From the NCBI RefSeq assembly GCF_901709675.1, contig NC_051103.1, positions 421,501 through 485,500 on the forward strand: a stretch of DNA of 64,000 nucleotides. Direction: 5' to 3'. This DNA comes from Syngnathus acus. Taxonomy: Eukaryota; Chordata; Actinopteri; Syngnathiformes; Syngnathidae. A program made the translations under genes and the position numbers. Within the stretch, counting starts at the first letter, position 1. Each line of letters opens with the position of its first letter. This document shows, one piece after another, positions 54,573-64,000 of the stretch. The notes below the pieces were generated by a model. It saw nothing but the letters and a program-made list of their open reading frames with translations. It had not been told where the DNA came from and made no database searches.

Positions 54573-56212
54573 CCGTATTTTCCGCCCTAAAAGGCGCACC
54601 GGATTATAAGGCGCACCTTCAATGAACGGCCCATTTTAAAACTTTGTCCATATATAAGGCGCACTGGATTATAAGGCGCATAAAATAGAAGCTATACTGC
54701 AACAAACTGAGGTTGACTAGGGTTGCGGTATGCATCCACTAGCCAATAACCAACGAGCCCTCTGTAAACAATCGCGTTTCTCAAACGATCTCCTATAAAA
54801 TGATCGGAACTGACTAAAGTTTGATCTAACGCATTGGTACTACTTACCTATGTTTCCCTTCCATATCAATCCGTAGATTTACTCAAAACATTAACAGAGC
54901 AGCCTACTTTGACATGAAATAGCCTGGTACGTATAGCAGCTATCGTTATAGCATTAGCCATCCGCAAAGTCCCATGAGCCTCAGCTCGCAATCTCCCATG
55001 AGCCTCAGCAAAGTGTAAACAATCGCGTTTCTCAAACGATCTCCTATAAAATGATCGGAACTGACTAAAGTTCGATCTAACGCATTGGTACTACTTACCT
55101 ATGTTTCCCTTCCATATCGATCCGTAGATTTACTCGAAACATTAACAGAGCAGCCTATTTTGACATGAAATAGCCTGGTACGTATAGCAGCTATCGTTAT
55201 AGCATTAGCCGTCCGCATAGTCCCATGAGCCTCAGCTCGCAATCTCCCATGAGCCTCAGCAAAGTGTAAACAATCGCGTTTCTCAAACGATCTCCTATAA
55301 AATAATCGGAACTGACTAAAGTTCGATCTAACACATTGGTACTGCTTACCTATGTTTCCCTTCCATATCAATCCGTAAATTTACTCGAAACATTAACGGA
55401 GCAGCCTATTTTTAAATGAAATAGCCTCGCGGGTACAACAGCTATTCGGTGACGCCCCCTGACTACAGTTGCCGTAATGTTGGGAAGCGATGCGACCTTG
55501 TAATTTACTAGTGACTAGTAGCTTTGAAGCTTTTAAATGCGCTAATGACGTCCGACATATCAGGCAGAATGGCTTGCCATTGCGTTCAACAAAAAACAAC
55601 TTTAACTCTGTTAAAAACGTCCTGTGTTCATCGTCATATATTCGTTTAGCTGTGCATTTTTTCCTTGCCATTTTGGCAAGCGTCTTGTCAGCTTTTCTGG
55701 ACCTAATGGGCCCCCGTAGTCACAGTCGCCATTCATTAAAAAGCCAGCAAAACCAATCGCTCTGCCCTGTGTTCATCGTCATATATTCGTTTAGCTGTGC
55801 ATTTTTTCCTTGCCATTTTGAGAGCAAAATTGACACTCCTCAAATGGGTTTGTCCCTCCTCCTTTGCGGGATTTCACCTCACGCGCATGCGCGTTTGACC
55901 AAAATACCATATTGAACTCAAGCGAAGCAAATACGCACGAAAAATAAACACAAATGTTGATATGAACGTAAAAGAGCCGCATGAAACCAGCCAAAGAGCC
56001 GCATGCGGCTCGCGAGCCGCGGGTTGGCCACCCCTGTACTAGTCGTACTAAAACGTACTGAAACATTTTGGCAGAGCACTGTGTACAACCAGTATGGATC
56101 AACAAATTCATCAATTGATCCATATATAAGGCGCACTGGACTACAAGGCGCACTGTCGGCTTTTGAGAAAATTTTAGGTTTTTAGGTACGCCTTATAGTC
56201 CGGAAAATACGG
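54573..56212. mobile_element. Pogo-like MITE (family 4, 'ataaggcgcac') with 250-bp tandem repeats
   Basis: TA-flanked ends CCGTATTTTCCGCCCTAAAA and ...TAGTCCGGAAAATACGG. The interior has three direct copies of a roughly 250-bp unit ('acaatcgcgtttctcaaacg' at about 54768, 55018 and 55270). A piece of hAT H1 is embedded at about 55510-56036. Confidence 0.8.
55510..56036 (-). mobile_element. hAT H1 relic inside the MITE
   Basis: The right-hand end reads 'gcgggttggccacccctg' (56036) with 'tactagtc' after it and 'tactagtg' near 55508. On the minus strand it contains two partial starts of the H1 frame (ARKKCTAKRIYDDEH near 55670, and again near 55820), a rearranged copy. Confidence 0.65.
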
Positions 56213-56954
56213 TAAATAAATACATTTTGTGTGACAGCTCGTTCTTTTTCTGTCTGTCTTTTGCGCTCTATCGCAATAATGTACCGCTCCCCTGTCCCAT
56301 CTTGAGTCTTTGTACAATTCCAACAGCTTTCAAATGACATTTGTTTCTGCTGAATGTGACGCTTGAGGTAGTCCAACTTCCATTCCTTCCATATTTTTCT
56401 CTCCATACTTTGGCTGCACTGCATGTTTTGCAGAGGAAACCTTACTCATTCGAAAAAGAGAAAATCTCACCCAGTTTCACCGTTTCCTCTTGTACTTGCA
56501 CACACTCCGACAGCCATTCAATCTTAAAAAAACTGCCACATGTCTTATTTACTTTGGCTTGGCGAGTGGATGTGTCGCTGCTCATTTGTTTCACCATGAT
56601 TAGCTAATTTAGCATTTGCCTCGCTTGACTCCGTCGCACTGTCGTTAGCGAGCTAATCTGCGCGGCACGGATGGGTAGGACACATGTTCAGGCACTGTCA
56701 ATCCTATAATTGGCTATGTAGCGTCAGTGAACCATATCATATCATTGGCTGGACACCTGTCAATTACTGATTTACACTATAAAAAGGCACAGAAAGAAAA
56801 GCATTCGTCCACTTAATTAGATTAGATTACGTCTAACATTAGATAGTAATCAATCAGTTTATGCTGAATTTCATTTTGTGCGCAGCATGGAGTTTCTTGT
56901 GCGCAGAGACTGCACGAACAGTGCGCAATTGCGCAGCTTTGAAGGAACACTGGT

Positions 56955-57900
56955 GTACAGCAATCCCTCGTTTATTGTGGATAATTGGTTCCAGGACCAC
57001 CCGCGATAGGTGAAAATCCGCAATGTAGAGAAAATATATTGTTACAATATCCATAAAAGACTTTTATGAACCTTTATTGCATTTTATTGTATTTTTAAAC
57101 ACTGTATATTGTACTTTTAAATGTTTTTTGTATTCTTAAACACTTTAGTAAACATTTTAAAGTCAAACTGATTTTCATAAACATTCCTTATTTAAATAGA
57201 TAGGGAAATAAAGAAAATAAATAAGAGTAAAGATATACAATATCCACACAAGACTTTTATTAACCTTTATTGTAGTTTTATACACGTTATTGTTTTCTAA
57301 ATTTTTGTATTTTAAAACAGTTTTGTATTTTTTTTTAAAGTCAAACTGACTTGCAGAAACGTTCTTATTCATTTATTTATAAATAAATAAATAAATGTAT
57401 TCTTACAATATACACACAAGACTAGGGTTAGGTTAGGGCGCAGCGCGAGTGCATCTGCACTAGACTTTTATAATTTTTATTTTTATACACTTTATTGGTC
57501 TTTTAAATACGTTATTGTATTTACACTTTTTAAAACATTTTAAAGTGTCAAGGCTCCTCTCTGTTCTTGCGTGCTGGCCGGCTGACGCGCCCCAGCGGCC
57601 TAGCACGAGCGCATCCCCACAAGACTTTTTTATAATTTTATTTTTAAACACTTTATTGTATTTTTAAACATTTAAACATTTTAAAGTGTAAATGTGTCAC
57701 AGGTCCGCTTTGCTCTTGCGGTGTTGACCGGCTGACGCACCCCGGCAGCCCAGCGCGAGAGCATCCACACATTGCCCAGAGGCATGCCCTGGGCTTAGTG
57801 CTCATTGCCGGCTGGTGTCCCAAATCCTGGTCGACAGGATTTTTTTTCTACGTGCGGTTACGCTCACTGCCGTTGTCCCAACTGTTTCTGCACGGCGGTG
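56955..57900. repeat. Tigger-like end with direct repeats
   Basis: Starts CAGCAATCCCTCGTTTATTG, a pogo/Tigger-type end, followed by 'ccgcgataggtgaaaatccg'. From about 57050 to 57700 it has four to five degenerate direct repeats containing 'aagacttttat', 'cctttattg' and 'acattttaaagt'. No right end recognised. Confidence 0.6.
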
Positions 57901-58084
57901 CATTTTAGAATAGATCTTTATTGTCATTGTCACACATGTACAACAACATTTAAAAGGTGCCAACCGATTAGTGCATAAAATAAAAAATAAATAGAATAAA
58001 TAGAATAAAAAGATAAAAAAATACAAGCTAAAAACCCACAGTAATCATCCCTTTTTAGCGGCATTTAATGTGATTTAGCGCTGT
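57901..58084 (-). repeat. Possible LINE 3' tail
   Basis: On the minus strand '...tgacaatgacaataaagatctattcta' resembles a LINE tail, with A/T-rich flank. Low support. Confidence 0.3.
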
Positions 58085-58667
58085 TGTTCAATTCAGAAAC
58101 AGACGATGAGGACTTCGATGGGTTTAATTGATGACCATTACCGGTAATAAAAATGTGAATACCAAACTCAGTTTTGCTCCCGCATCATTTTTAAATACGC
58201 ACACTTGTATGCTTGTGTGTGTGTGTTGTTGTTGCCATGAGAACGTTCATGGGGGAAGTGTGGGTGTGGATTTGCAGTCTGTGTGTGTGTGCTGTCATCA
58301 CAGCCGATGTGAAAAAACAATTGAAGCAATGAACGCCGAGCTTGCTGCCATTCTGGGAGGCACGACAAAGGAACTCCAACCGCTGGACATCGGTGTGAAC
58401 CAGCCGTTCAAAGTAAACATGTAAAACAAGTAAAGCTAACATGTCTGCCGTGTGTGTGTGGGTGTGGGTGTATGTAGGTGTTGTTGTAAGGCGGACGTAG
58501 TTGAGAGTGCCATGACGACGTTAAAGGGCTAAGTGTGGGCGTGGATTGTATGAATAAAACTCACGCCCTATGAGCCGTTGCGCCCTATGTGTGTGTTAAA
58601 CACAGTCGTGGCACACAACTGAGACTGCGTCTTTATTACAATGCGCCTTTTGAACGTGAAAATACGG
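58085..58667 (+). mobile_element. Pogo transposon, 3' half
   Basis: Plus-strand counterpart of 27511-28150: the transposase C-terminus (FNSETDDEDFDGFN, stop), then after the stop a second catalytic fragment (EKTIEAMNAELAAILGG, ELQPLDIGVNQPFK; 58310-58420), and the end ...GAACGTGAAAATACGG followed by TA at 58668. Confidence 0.75.
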
Positions 58668-58946
58668 TATGTGCATAAATTGTAAATATGGGTATTAGCT
58701 TTTGATTTTAGCCTACAGGAAAGGCCATGATGGGATGCTACTGACCGCTCACACTTAATATCTACCCTAACAATAGATTGGCCAGCCCAATCTGCGGTTG
58801 ACATATTAAAAAAAATACATTGGCCACTATTTTGAAACTTGTCATGAGAGCATCCCAAAAGCAGCGCTATTACTGTGAAATGAACTATCCTGATCCTGTG
58901 TATGTTACTCAAGAACAAAATAGACAAACAGGATGAATTCACTTAC
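58668..58946. other. Intron sequence next to a FAM162 exon
   Basis: No repeat recognised; likely original intron. Confidence 0.5.
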
Positions 58947-59061
58947 GAAACAAGCTTGGGGATCTGGTCGACTGTCTTGTAGCGTCCTGACCACAGCAAC
59001 ATCTTCTTGTCCAACTCTGAGGGTTTGTAGCCCGGGATCTTGAAGCCAAGATGAGGAGCAG
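58947..59061 (-). CDS. fam162a: FAM162 family protein, pre-membrane exon
   Basis: A 115-bp exon with acceptor ...tcttgacag|CT and donor TC|gtaagt. It is entered in phase 1 (Thr codon shared with the exon ending at 59119) and left in phase 2. It encodes APHLGFKIPGYKPSELDKK followed by MLLWSGRYKTVDQIPKLV, the conserved soluble region of FAM162 proteins (...KP...KK.L.WSGR(F/Y)K..(D/E)(E/Q)IP..VS), directly ahead of the membrane helix coded at 25371. All phases agree across the four exons, which is strong evidence for one gene across 57 kb. Confidence 0.93.
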
Positions 59062-59118
59062 CTGTCAAGAGACCGCATGTCATATTTGTTAGTGTGAGTG
59101 CATGTGTGTGTGCGTTAC
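59062..59118 (-). other. 57-bp FAM162 intron
   Basis: GT...AG intron with a branch-point-like ctaac about 30 nt before the acceptor. It is among the smallest sizes usable in vertebrates and contrasts with the 33.6-kb intron next to it. Confidence 0.85.
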
Positions 59119-59220
59119 TTTCTGCTGGAGCTGCAGCTGGAGGCTCTGTTTTGATTCCTTGAGATTTATTGCACATCCCTCTGAGGCTCCATGCTTCTGT
59201 GACAGGTCTCCACCTTGGAC
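59119..59220 (-). CDS. fam162a: FAM162 family protein, upstream exon
   Basis: A 102-bp exon between acceptor ...ttttctgcacag and donor gtaacg, both ends in phase 1. The 34 residues (PRWRPVTEAWSLRGMCNKSQ, then GIKTEPPAAAPAE) are rich in Arg, Ser and Ala with no acidic residues at the start except one Glu, as in the tail of a mitochondrial targeting peptide. This part is poorly conserved in the family. A first exon with the start codon must lie further upstream; none with a matching phase-1 donor was found up to 64000. Confidence 0.8.
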
Positions 59221-59284
59221 CTGTGCAGAAAAATGGACTATAGAATAATATTGTCTTCACATGGTATGGGAAAGATGATCATAC

Positions 59285-61590
59285 AACTATGACTGCTCTC
59301 TAAATGACATAGTTGAACATTTCAATGGTATCTTGTTGTCTGCTCTGAATACCGTTGCACCGCTAAAGGTCAAAAGGAAAAGTACTGACAGAATCTCCCC
59401 ATGGTTAAACAATAGCAATGTTAGGCAAACCAAGAGAGTCTGTCGGGCAGCTGAAAGAAAATGGAGGAAAACTAGACTCACAGTTCATCGTGATATATAC
59501 AGAGACGCCATGACTGCTTATAATAAAATAATATGTCTGGCAAGAAAGGATTACTTTTCTCAGATTATTTCAGAGAACACTGGAAACTCTAGAATATTAT
59601 TCTCCACTATTGATCAACTACTCAACATTGCCCCCACAACCCCACAGTTCTCTGCATCAAAATGTGAAGAACTCGCATTATTCTTCACTAGTAAAATAAC
59701 TTAAATTAGAGCCAGTATTGTTGCCGATATAAACATAGATGATCTCAGTAAATCCTATAAAAATGGTGTAACCATGGGAACATTCACCTGTATTACATTG
59801 AATGAGCTTTGCAAGACTGTCACTGAGTGTAACTCCTCCACTTCAAGTATTGACCCTGTACCGACAGCATTCTTTAAGCGGGTATTCAACAGTGTCTCAA
59901 GTCATGTCCTAAACATTATAAACACATCCCTTCAAACAGGCATCTTCCCAGATGCCTTTAAAACAGCTGTGGTAAAACCTTTACTAAAGAAGCCCAACCT
60001 AGATGGAAATGTACTGACCAGCTATAGGCCGATATCCAACCTTCCTTTCATTAGTAAGATACTTGAAAAGATAGTTTCAGTGCAAATAAACTCGTTTCTG
60101 AAAGAAAACAATATCCTGGAGGAATTTCAGTCAGGCTTTAGAACATACCACAGGTCTGAAACTGCACTTACTAAAATAATCAGCGACCTCAGACTAAACT
60201 CTGATGAAAACAAGGTGTCGATTCTTATCCTCTTAGACCTAAGTGCAGCGTTTGATACCATTGAGCATGATATCCTAATCAATCGTCTTGAAAGGTTAGT
60301 CGGTCTTTCGGACTGTGTGTTAAACTGGTTCAGAACATATATCAAAGGGAGAAAGTTCTATGTCAGCTTAGGAGAGCATGTGTCCAACACACATGACAGC
60401 CGCTATGGGGTTGCACAAGGCAGCTGCCTTGGTCCACTATTATTCTCACTTTACATGCTGCCGCTTGGCGACATCATCAGAAAGCACAATGTATATTTCC
60501 ATAGTTATGCGGATGACACACAATTGTACATATCTGCAGAACCCAATGATGCTACACCTATAAGCTCCATCACCAACTGTCTTCTGGCTATAAATAAATG
60601 GATGAGCAACAATTTCTTAAAGTTAAACGAGGATAAAACTGAAATCTTGCTAATCGGCCCTAAAACAAAAAGAGAATAGCTGTTTAATAATTTGGGGAAA
60701 TTAACTCCCTGGATTAAATCCGAGGTTACAAATCTTGGTGTTATCTTAGATTCAGATCTAAGCTTCAGGTCCCACAGTAACAAGGTGACCAAAACATAAT
60801 TTTTCCACCTTAGAAATATAGCCAAAGTAAGAGCGTTCATAAATCAAAATGATGCTGAGAAACTGATTCATGCCTTTATTTCAAGCCGGCTTGACTACAT
60901 GCATTCTTTACTGGTCTCCCGAAAAAAACCACTGATAGACTTCAGCTCATCCAAAACGCTGCAGCTCGCCTATTAACCAGGACCAAGAAGAGAGAGCACA
61001 TTAGACCAGTTCTAGCTGCTCTGCACTGGCTTCCTGTAACATTTAGAATTGATTTTAAAGTCCTTCTCCTTCTATACAAAGCCCTCAACGGGCAGGGACC
61101 AAGCTACATTGCAAACTCTCTTGTTAGCTATATACCTCCAAGAACCCTGCGATCATCTGCTGCTGGTTTATTGGAGGCTCCCAGCAACAGCAGAAAGAAG
61201 ATCGATGATGCAGCCTTTGTTAATTACGCCCCCAAACTATGGAACACACTGCCAATAGGTATCAGGGAGGCCAGGTCGCTAGATATTTTCAAAACAAAAC
61301 TTAAAACTCATTTCTTTACCCGAGCATTTAACTAATTACGTTTTGTAAATTTCATTTTAAGCCTAATTGTATCTTTATTTTATTTTTTACCTTTTCTTAA
61401 AGATATATTCTTTATTTTATTAAAGCGTGCTCCTATTTTAAACTCACTTTATTAATTGTGTATGCATACATTAATGTTTTGTTTTTATGTATTCATGTTT
61501 TTCTTTCATTGTTGTAAAGCGCTTTGAGCTGCATTTCTTGTATGAAAGGTGCTATACAAATAAAGTTTATTATTATTATTATTATTTCCA
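59285..61590 (+). mobile_element. L2-type LINE (Maui-like), 5'-truncated
   Basis: Frames at 59333-59704 and 59774-60679 encode the linker and reverse transcriptase: SYRPISNLPFISKILEK, EEFQSGFRTYHRSETAL, palm A LDLSAAFDTIEHD, GVAQGSCLGPLLFSLYM, and the YADD box (SYADDTQLYI) near 60505. Further frames to 61330 hold the C-terminus (THFFTRAF). The 3' end is 'aataaagtttattattatt'. Stops at 59702 and 60678 and frameshifts make it inactive. The palm is intact. Confidence 0.9.
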
Positions 61591-61822
61591 CTGGTGGAGT
61601 GCACGAGAAAATTACGAGTGCACTGTGTTCAAGTGCTTTTGTTGTCGTAGTTAAGTGAAACATGGCAGACCCAGAATTTACCCTTACCTGTTATTTAAGT
61701 AAAACAGTATTGGACCTCTTAATTCATCTGCTCCTCCAGGAAGAAGATAAAATTGCATAGGAGCACATACCACACAGTAGTCCTTTCCTACAGGAGGGTA
61801 CAATATTATCCTTGACTGACTA
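61591..61822. other. Unassigned sequence
   Basis: A donor-like 'aacag|gtaagg' occurs on the minus strand near 61688, but its phase does not fit the FAM162 exon at 59220. Confidence 0.4.
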
Positions 61823-62185
61823 TGTCACGACTCGTTCCCGGTCATTTCCTTGCGTCTATGTTGTCATGGTTTCTGTCTGCGTCTCTGAGTACTCGCCCCT
61901 CCCCTCCTGTGTCTACTCACAATCTATGTACTAATCACAGTCACCTACCTCTCGTTACCTGTTGCATATTTAAATCCTGTCTGCGTGTCACTCCCTTGTC
62001 GGATTATTTCACGTCTCTTGTCTTTCTGTCCTGTCTAGTCTTGTCTCTTTGTTTCAGTTGCTCTGGGTCTGTTTTTGTTAGTTTGCCGATTCCTGTTCGT
62101 TTGTTCCCCTCATCTTCCCTTCAAACTCCCTTTTCCTTCAATAAACCCTGGTCCAAGCTGCATTTGGTCGCCTTGCTCCGTGACA
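61823..62185 (+). mobile_element. Solo LTR of a gypsy-type element
   Basis: 363 bp, TGTCACGACTCGTTCCCGG to TGCTCCGTGACA, with a TATTTAAAT box (61966) and AATAAA (62143). Flanks GACTA and GACTG suggest a 5-bp duplication with one change. Confidence 0.85.
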
Positions 62186-62506
62186 GACTGCTAGCATCTG
62201 TTTTTTAAAACTGAATAATAACTGTGTTTTTAAACATGGCAACAAGTATAAATTGTGATGCTATTACAAATGTTTATGCCTCAGCACCATGGAGGCCACA
62301 AATTAACTAACTAATAGTAAAATGTTTAACAATTCAATATTTACCATTCACGACACTACTCTTTGCCATGTTGAAAGGTCAAAGTTAATCTCATCTCGGC
62401 AGCTCGTGTATCAAATTTTTTTTTCCAGTTCTCCAATGAAAATTACGACGTGAGAGGGTGTTCATGTGCATTTTTGACGTGATGTTTTTTGCGGTATTTT
62501 TATTTA
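62186..62506. other. Unassigned sequence
   Basis: AT-rich, no recognised element. Confidence 0.45.
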
Positions 62507-62960
62507 CCGTATTGGCCCGGATATAAGACGACCCCGATTATAAGACGACCCCCTCTTTTTGAAGACTCAAGTTTGAAAAAAGACTTTTTGAACACCAAAT
62601 TTAATTTTTATGCAGAAAATAATTACATCTGAAACATTTGTTTGTAACAATATATTTGAGAGAAAAAGCACGTTATTTTGCCTTATTCAAATCATGCAAA
62701 AACTGTATCACATCTTAATATCTGAACATTTAAATATGTAAACTAAAGTGCAATCACATTTGTAAATGAATGGCTTCTGGATTTTAAAATGTTAATGAAC
62801 CGATCTACTGTGATAAAACAACAAAATTGCAATAACTGCATTAACCATCTAAGTGAAGTCTAACTGTAGTCTTGAAACAAATCTGAATAAGGAAAAACAT
62901 TGCAATAAAATAATGCAAACTGCTACCGCTATTGTTGGGGAGCCTGAGGACTCTATAGGG

Positions 62961-63890
62961 CAGGAGTGGCCAACCCGCGGCTCGCGAGCCACATGCGGCT
63001 CTTTGGCTGGTTTCATGCGGCTCTTCAGGAGATTTCACATGACAAGCGTCAAAATGCTTGGCTGGCGCTGCCATTTATTCCCCCTAGGTGGCGGTGGTGC
63101 GCTGACCAGTTGAATCGGTTTGAGTTGAAAAGAAGAAGAAGAATGACGTACTGATGACAAATGCGCGCGTTCATTTGAGTTGTAAATAATTAGTTTCAAG
63201 TTCGCTCTCAAAATGGCAGGGAAAAAAAGCACAGCCAAACGAAAATATGAAGAAGAACACAGGACGTTTTTAACAGAGTGGGAGAGTTTATATTTTTTTG
63301 TTGAACGTAATGGCAAGCCATTCTGCCTTATATGTCAGGCATCGTTAGCGCATTTCAAAGCTTCAAATCTTCAGCGTCACTTCAGCTCAGTCCATCCTAA
63401 TATCGACCAGGAATTTCCAAAAGGGACTGAACTTCGCAAGCACAGGTTGGTCACTTTGAAAAGTCAGGCAGAAAAGCAGATGCATTTTTCCCAAAAATTT
63501 ACAAACCACTCAGAGACCGTAACGCTTGCATCATATCAACTGGCTTGGAACATTGCACAGGCTAAAAAGCCATACAACGAATGCGACTTCATTAAAGGGT
63601 TAGGGTTATTGAAAATTGTTATATTTCTGTTTGTGGACTTGCTTGAACTGAGAGTTTATGTGTGTGTGAGACAGTGCCCACAATGTTAAATGTCATTATC
63701 TTGGTGTGGGACATATTCAATAAATCTGGCTGAGCAGAGGCCTGTGTGTGTCTGTCTCTCTCTGTCTGCGGGGGGGGTGGGGGGTGGGTGATGTGGCTGT
63801 TTGCGGGGGGGTGGGGGGGGTGTATGTGGCTCTTTGGGATGACACAGTCAAAAATGTGGCTCTTCGCCGCTGACTGGTTGGCCACCCCTG
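62961..63890 (+). mobile_element. Non-autonomous hAT element (family H1), copy 3, 930 bp
   Basis: Ends CAGGAGTGGCCAACC and GGTTGGCCACCCCTG, flanked by CTATAGGG and CTATAGAG (8-bp duplication with one change). It is the inverse of copy 2 with the same length. Confidence 0.93.
63213..63689 (+). CDS. BED-finger-only hAT protein, 158 residues
   Basis: The same open frame as at 42281-42757, differing by eye in one residue (PYNECDF here, PYNEGDF there; the broken copy 1 has PYNEEDF). BED-like finger near residues 36-60, hAT core start near 105-130, no catalytic domain. Confidence 0.75.
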   Translation: MAGKKSTAKRKYEEEHRTFLTEWESLYFFVERNGKPFCLICQASLAHFKASNLQRHFSSVHPNIDQEFPKGTELRKHRLVTLKSQAEKQMHFSQKFTNHSETVTLASYQLAWNIAQAKKPYNECDFIKGLGLLKIVIFLFVDLLELRVYVCVRQCPQC

Positions 63891-63908
63891 CTATAGAGGC
63901 TTTGCAGC

Positions 63909-63952
63909 TGACGTCATCAAGCTACCCACATTAGCTTGGCGGCCATCTTGGC
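63909..63952 (-). promoter_or_regulatory. CRE and YY1-type motifs
   Basis: TGACGTCA (63909-63916) is a perfect cAMP-response element, and CCAAGATGGCCGCC on the minus strand (63938-63952) is a strong YY1 site of the kind found just downstream of start sites in CpG-poor housekeeping promoters. Both lie upstream of the known FAM162 exons on the gene's strand. They may instead belong to a transposon. Confidence 0.35.
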
Positions 63953-64000
63953 GGTCAACTTTTCAGTGCCGGTCAACGACTCACACACGCTTTCTTGTTA

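Larger units (their letters stand above)
53710..56952 (-). mobile_element. hAT element (family H5) with nested elements
   Basis: Ends CAGTGTTCCCTCTGA and ...GAAGGAACACTG, with the 8-bp duplication GTGTACAG (53702-53709, 56953-56960). On the minus strand near 56600-56225 is a transposase N-terminus relic (RQAKVNKTCGSFFKIEWLSE). A gypsy fragment (53776-54569) and a pogo-like MITE (54573-56212) replace most of the coding region. Confidence 0.85.
62507..64000. mobile_element. Pogo-like MITE (family 2), long copy, runs off or is cut by a hAT
   Basis: Left end CCGTATTGGCCCGGATATAA with TA at 62505-62506; 62560-62950 matches 21285-21680 in reverse. A hAT H1 copy splits it at 62961. No right end is seen before the end of the window, so the extent past 63899 is uncertain. 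Confidence 0.6.

Noticed and set aside
57421-57440. Telomere-like repeats (tagggttaggttaggg; also ttagggttagggtt near 9087 and 63600)
   Set aside because: Only two or three units, at 9087 and 63600 within a hAT coding sequence; not a telomere array.
1704-59220. Processed FAM162 pseudogene
   Set aside because: The four pieces are separated by GT-AG introns with matching phases and no frameshifts, so this is a spliced gene.
59774-60679. Host gene with a 301-residue protein
   Set aside because: Clear reverse transcriptase motifs and a LINE 3' tail.
61600-61760. FAM162 first exon ending at the donor-like site near 61688 (minus)
   Set aside because: The donor phase does not match the phase-1 acceptor at 59220, and joining them would break the frame.

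Overview
The window looks like teleost fish genomic DNA. It carries the repeat fauna typical of ray-finned fishes (Tc1-like, pogo/Tigger-like and hAT DNA transposons and MITEs, Rex1/L2-type LINEs, tRNA-derived SINEs, Ty3/gypsy LTRs, an endogenous retrovirus) and one vertebrate gene split by GT-AG introns. No bacterial operons, CRISPR arrays or rRNA genes are seen.

The only host gene I can defend is a FAM162-family gene (fam162a or fam162b; mitochondrial membrane protein) on the minus strand, covering nearly the whole window. Four coding exons join in consistent phase: 59220-59119, 59061-58947, 25371-25263 and 1820-1704 (stop codon, then AATAAA at 1610-1605). The first exon was not found and probably lies beyond 64000. 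The introns are 57 bp, 33.6 kb and 23.4 kb; the two long ones are almost solid transposon.

Layout. 1-1700: 3' flank with a Tigger-like element and one weak candidate exon of another gene. 1.8-25.2 kb (last intron): a broken LINE, a pogo-like MITE, a Tc1 with one nonsense codon, a three-level nest (MITE > hAT > solo LTR), a tandem duplication holding a MITE in one copy and a SINE in the other, a Rex1-like LINE split by nested Tigger-like elements, three Tc1 relics, a deleted LINE, and a 1.5-kb pogo-like MITE. 25.4-58.9 kb (next intron): an 8.6-kb span of one LINE broken by a pogo transposon with a recognisable transposase, by MITEs and by SINEs; a second Tc1 with a full-length reading frame; a hAT element split by a 13-kb endogenous retrovirus (two LTRs, tRNA-Tyr-type primer site, gag, mostly missing pol, env TM remnant) that itself holds a LINE, SINEs, MITEs and hATs; a Harbinger end; and a hAT with a gypsy fragment and a pogo-like MITE inside. 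59.3-64 kb (upstream of the known exons): an L2-type LINE, a gypsy solo LTR and a MITE carrying a 930-bp hAT.

Insertion order can be read directly at several places because target-site duplications and duplicated empty sites survive. The elements do not form a pathway; the functional question is how the small gene is spliced across these introns, especially as its exon at 25263-25371 lies between pairs of long inverted repeats.
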